Source: CALMEC01 sp031376485
Lineage (GTDB): Bacteria > Actinomycetota > Thermoleophilia > Miltoncostaeales > Miltoncostaeaceae
Direction of reading: 5' to 3'
Assembly (NCBI GenBank): GCA_031376485.1
Contig: JANMDV010000212.1
Location: 1-5,641, forward strand
DNA: 5,641 nt
Shown here in pieces: positions 2,870 to 5,641 of the stretch. Under the pieces are notes generated by a model that worked only from the letters and a program-made list of their open reading frames with translations, searched no databases and had not been told where the DNA came from. The stretch's first letter is position 1. Each line of letters begins with the position of its first letter. Made by a program: the position numbers and the translations under genes.

Positions 2870-5641
2870 CGGTCCCTCGCAGGACACAGGAGCTGGAAGT
2901 CACACGACTCGCAATGCCACCCCGGCCGCGGCGCGAACGCGCCCGAGGCGGCCGCGTCTGCAAGCTCGCGCGCATCCTCGACCAGCGTCGCGAGCTCCCC
3001 TTGATCCGGATCGAAGACGCGCGAATCGCCGTCGAGGACGTACTCCAGGCGCGCGCCCTGGATCTTCGATCCGCTCGCCTGGGCCGCGGCGATGTACAGC
3101 GCGATCACCAGGTCCTCGTCGCCGACGCCGCTGATGCCGGGCGGGCGCCCGGTCTTGTAGTCGATCAACTGGAAGCCCCCGCTGGGATGGCGGTCGATGC
3201 GATCGACGCGCCCGCGCACGGTGTGTCGCCCGAGCGGCAGTGTGAACTTGCGCTCCACCCCGGCGGGCGTCGCGCCGCTTCGCATCACGCGCTCGTGATA
3301 CTGGGGAAGCTGCTCACGCCCGCGGCGAAGCGCCTGTTCGCCCTCGGGCGTCTGTGCGACGCCGAGCCGGGAGAGTTGCGCCTCGAACCGGGTGACCAAC
3401 CCTTGGCCGTCGCCGCCGCTGCCGCCGGGGCGGTAGTGCGCCTCGAGCGCCAGGTGCGCGGCGGTGCCGATCTTGCCACCGGGCCTGTCCGGCTGTGGAA
3501 TGCGATCCACGCGCGCAAACCGGAACCGCAGCGGACAGGTGCGATAGGTCTGCAGGTCGCTCGGAGATATGTCGATCGCAGGAGGCGCGCCGGACCGCGC
3601 GACCGGTGCCACGACGGGGTCGGGCGGAGCGGTCAGTGCGCGCGCCCGTGAGGCGATGAGCTGACGAAGCGCCGCCTCTGCCTGCGCGATCAACGTCTCC
3701 GAATCGGCGGAGCCGACCGCCAGGGCGGACGCAGCTGCCTGGCCGACCAACTCGAGCGCCTCGCGGGCGCCGCCCACCTCGGCGAGCGTCGCGACGCTGA
3801 CGCCGGCGCCGACCGCGTCCGGCTCGGGGTTGCCCATGGCCTCACGGGCATCGTCGAAAAACGGCGATGTGCGCTGACGCGTCCGTTCGCCCATTTCGTA
3901 TGTCGTCAGGTACAGGTGCCTGCGGGCACGTGTCATGGCGACGTATGCCAGGCGACGCTTCTCGGCGATGTGCGCGTCGCGGCCACGCTGGATGGTCTCG
4001 GGCAAAAGCGCATCCGGGATGTCGCTCTGCTGACGGTCGCGGCCGGGCATGCGGGCGTAAACCAGCCCGACGAAGAACACCGCGTCGAACTCCAGACCCT
4101 TGCTCTGGTGGATCGTCGAGACCTGCACTCCGGTCCGATGGGCGGGTCGGTCGATGCGACCGCGGTGGCCGACCTCGGACAGGCCGACGAGGCGGCGCAC
4201 CAAACCCGCGGGGTCGAGCGACGCGTCGCGCCGGGCGATCTCGACGGCCAGGCGCTCGAGTGAGGCCATACCCGCCAAGCGCGAGGCGCCTTCGGCCCCG
4301 CCCAGGGCCAGCGCACAGCGGCGCAGGCCAGACCGGTCCAACACGTGGCGCACCAGGTCCTCAGCCGGGCCCGTCGTGGCAGGGCCCACGGCGTCCAGCG
4401 CGATCGCGAATGGGGTTCCGGCGCCGCCCGCCACGTGCAGCAGCGCTCCGGTGATCGGCACACCCGCAGCGGCGGCTGTCGCCACTGCGTCAGCGGTCTC
4501 GCCCCACGGGAGCGCCAGCGCGGGGTCGGCCGCCAGGCGCAAATGCGCCTGGGCGTCGGACGGGTCCGTCAGTGCGCGCAGCCACGCGAGCGTTTCGCGC
4601 ACCTCACCGCGCTCGAACAGGCCGAGCCCGCCGTGTACCTGGTGGGGGATTCCTGCGGCCTCCAACGCGCGGACGATCGCGGGGGACTCCGTGCGGACCG
4701 CGTCCATCAGCACCGCCTGCTCCTCGAACGGAATGCCCGCCTCTGCCAGTCGCAGGATCTCGTCGGCCACCGCGCGGGCCTGACCGTCCTCGTCGGGCGC
4801 CATCCACAACCGGGGCGCGGGACCGATCGCATCGTCGAGTGCCACCAAGCGCTTCTCGGCGCGTTCGGGCACTCGAGACACGACGGCGTGGGCGGCGTCC
4901 AGGATCGCCTGGGTGGAGCGGTGGTTTCGCTCCAACTTGATCTCTCGACGCTTCGGATACCGCGCGCGGAAGTCGGCGATGTTCTTGGTCGACGCACCGC
5001 GGAACCGGTAGATGCCCTGGTCGTCGTCCCCGACCGCCACCACGCTCTCGGCGGTGTCGGCCAGCAGGTACAGCAACTGGGCCTGCGCGTGATCGGTGTC
5101 CTGAAACTCGTCGATCATCACGTGGCGCGTCACCTCGCGCACGGCGGCCAGGCGATCGGCGTGTGTGCGCATCAACCCCAATGCACGGACGATAGCCTCG
5201 CCGTAGTCGACCATGCCGGCCTCGGCCAGCCACCGGTCGTGCGCCTGGTAGGCACGGGCGAACTCCAGGTCCTTGAGCCGCTCCCGCTTCTCTTTGGAGG
5301 TCGATGCGTTCTGCAGCGCGTGGTCGGCGAAGGCCACGAAGTCGTCGGCGCCGACCAGCTCGTTCTTGCAGCGGTCGATGCGACGCAGGATCTCGCCCAC
5401 GACGCGGCCGGGGTCGCCACGCAGGTCGTGGGCGATCAGGTCGAGCTCGCCGATGCGCTCCAAGAGCATGAGCGCGCGGTCCTCCTCAGTCGCCCACACA
5501 GCGGGCGGCAGCAGGCCGTGGTCAACACCTTGCACGCGCGCAAGCTCTCCCGCGTACGCGTGGAACGTCGACACCCGCAGCGTCTCGTGGGCACGTCCCA
5601 GCAGCGCCTCGGCCCGGGCGCGCAACTCCTCGGCAGCGTGC
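2866..5641 (-). CDS. UvrD-family helicase fused to PD-(D/E)XK nuclease with Fe-S cysteines (N-terminus off window)
   Basis: The window holds 924 C-terminal residues; the frame is open through the right edge, so the Q motif and Walker A lie outside. Counting from the Leu codon at 5623-5625 as residue 1, upstream residues HAAEE fit helicase motif Ia. Then come VSTFHAYAGEL (18-28), Walker B IDEFQD (171-176), VAVGDDDQGIYRFRG (196-210), LERNHRST (231-238), VSTIHQSKGLEFDAV (502-516) and YVAMTRARRHLY (561-572): a complete superfamily 1A set. A linker at about 600-685 leads to a RecB/AddB-type nuclease: His724 in TAAHLALE, Asp808 in GRVDRID and IDYKTG (821-826). Cys697, Cys905, Cys908 and Cys914 match the AddB-type iron-sulfur staple (C, then CxxCx5C). 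The protein should unwind and resect DNA ends, like mycobacterial AdnA/AdnB or AddAB. It resembles AdnA/AdnB halves, but no partner subunit is in view, so no symbol is given. It is the first gene of a coupled pair with the OB-HD gene. Confidence 0.92.
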   Translation of the reverse strand, partial: HAAEELRARAEALLGRAHETLRVSTFHAYAGELARVQGVDHGLLPPAVWATEEDRALMLLERIGELDLIAHDLRGDPGRVVGEILRRIDRCKNELVGADDFVAFADHALQNASTSKEKRERLKDLEFARAYQAHDRWLAEAGMVDYGEAIVRALGLMRTHADRLAAVREVTRHVMIDEFQDTDHAQAQLLYLLADTAESVVAVGDDDQGIYRFRGASTKNIADFRARYPKRREIKLERNHRSTQAILDAAHAVVSRVPERAEKRLVALDDAIGPAPRLWMAPDEDGQARAVADEILRLAEAGIPFEEQAVLMDAVRTESPAIVRALEAAGIPHQVHGGLGLFERGEVRETLAWLRALTDPSDAQAHLRLAADPALALPWGETADAVATAAAAGVPITGALLHVAGGAGTPFAIALDAVGPATTGPAEDLVRHVLDRSGLRRCALALGGAEGASRLAGMASLERLAVEIARRDASLDPAGLVRRLVGLSEVGHRGRIDRPAHRTGVQVSTIHQSKGLEFDAVFFVGLVYARMPGRDRQQSDIPDALLPETIQRGRDAHIAEKRRLAYVAMTRARRHLYLTTYEMGERTRQRTSPFFDDAREAMGNPEPDAVGAGVSVATLAEVGGAREALELVGQAAASALAVGSADSETLIAQAEAALRQLIASRARALTAPPDPVVAPVARSGAPPAIDISPSDLQTYRTCPLRFRFARVDRIPQPDRPGGKIGTAAHLALEAHYRPGGSGGDGQGLVTRFEAQLSRLGVAQTPEGEQALRRGREQLPQYHERVMRSGATPAGVERKFTLPLGRHTVRGRVDRIDRHPSGGFQLIDYKTGRPPGISGVGDEDLVIALYIAAAQASGSKIQGARLEYVLDGDSRVFDPDQGELATLVEDARELADAAASGAFAPRPGWHCESCDFQLLCPARDR

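Noticed and set aside
2870..2887. GTG at 2885-2887 as the start of the OB-HD gene
   Set aside because: The ATG at 2867-2869 has a better placed GAGGGA site and the classic ATGA overlap; the extra six residues show no family conservation that I recognise.
1640..3004. 454-codon plus-strand open frame
   Set aside because: It runs antisense across the repeat protein, the intergenic gap and the OB-HD gene. Its start is Ser-rich low complexity mirrored from Asp codons, and no domain is recognisable, while the minus-strand frames encode clear families.
2692..3651. 319-codon plus-strand frame
   Set aside because: It is antisense to the conserved nuclease domain and its iron-sulfur cysteines, and typical of shadow frames in high-GC DNA.
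5623..5625. TTG as the true start of the helicase
   Set aside because: The frame stays open to the right edge with residues matching helicase motif Ia, and Walker A is missing, so the gene begins outside the window.

Overview
The window is high-GC DNA with dense, uniformly biased coding, most likely from an actinobacterium. The left-edge protein resembles a short, GNAT-like hypothetical family I associate with Thermoleophilia/Solirubrobacterales. The CGNR zinc-finger regulator, the TANNNT-type -10 elements, a probable leaderless start and a helicase fused to a PD-(D/E)XK nuclease also fit Actinobacteria. The placement rests on family resemblance only; no rRNA or other taxonomic marker is present.

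Layout, left to right. At 1-362 (minus) lies the N-terminal part of a small hypothetical protein that runs off the left edge. At 363-466 is a compact divergent promoter region with back-to-back promoters and a 25-bp dyad over the leftward -10. At 467-1030 (plus) is an ABATE/CGNR zinc-finger protein, a putative transcription regulator, probably translated from a leaderless mRNA. At 1031-1269 there is no convincing gene: a 157-nt imperfect palindrome (about 1036-1192) is followed by a perfect 12-bp stem-loop (1199-1230) that can end transcription between the converging genes. At 1270-1926 (minus) is a secreted, very acidic protein with ten in-register 13-residue thrombospondin type 3-like calcium-binding repeats. 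At 1994-2869 (minus) is a YhaM-like OB-fold plus HD-domain phosphohydrolase or exonuclease. At 2866-5641 (minus, N-terminus off the right edge) is a UvrD-family helicase fused to a C-terminal PD-(D/E)XK nuclease with an AddB-type four-cysteine iron-sulfur signature.

The helicase-nuclease and the OB-HD gene overlap by four bases (ATGA), so they form a translationally coupled pair, probably for DNA end processing or repair. The acidic repeat protein is on the same strand 67 bp downstream, with its own ribosome binding site and a possible ECF-type promoter, so it is probably a separate unit. The divergent pair at the left may be controlled through the shared dyad, possibly by the CGNR protein itself. 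The least explained pieces are the 157-nt palindrome, the divergent operator, and the helicase-nuclease/OB-HD pairing with an Asp-to-Asn change in the HD domain.
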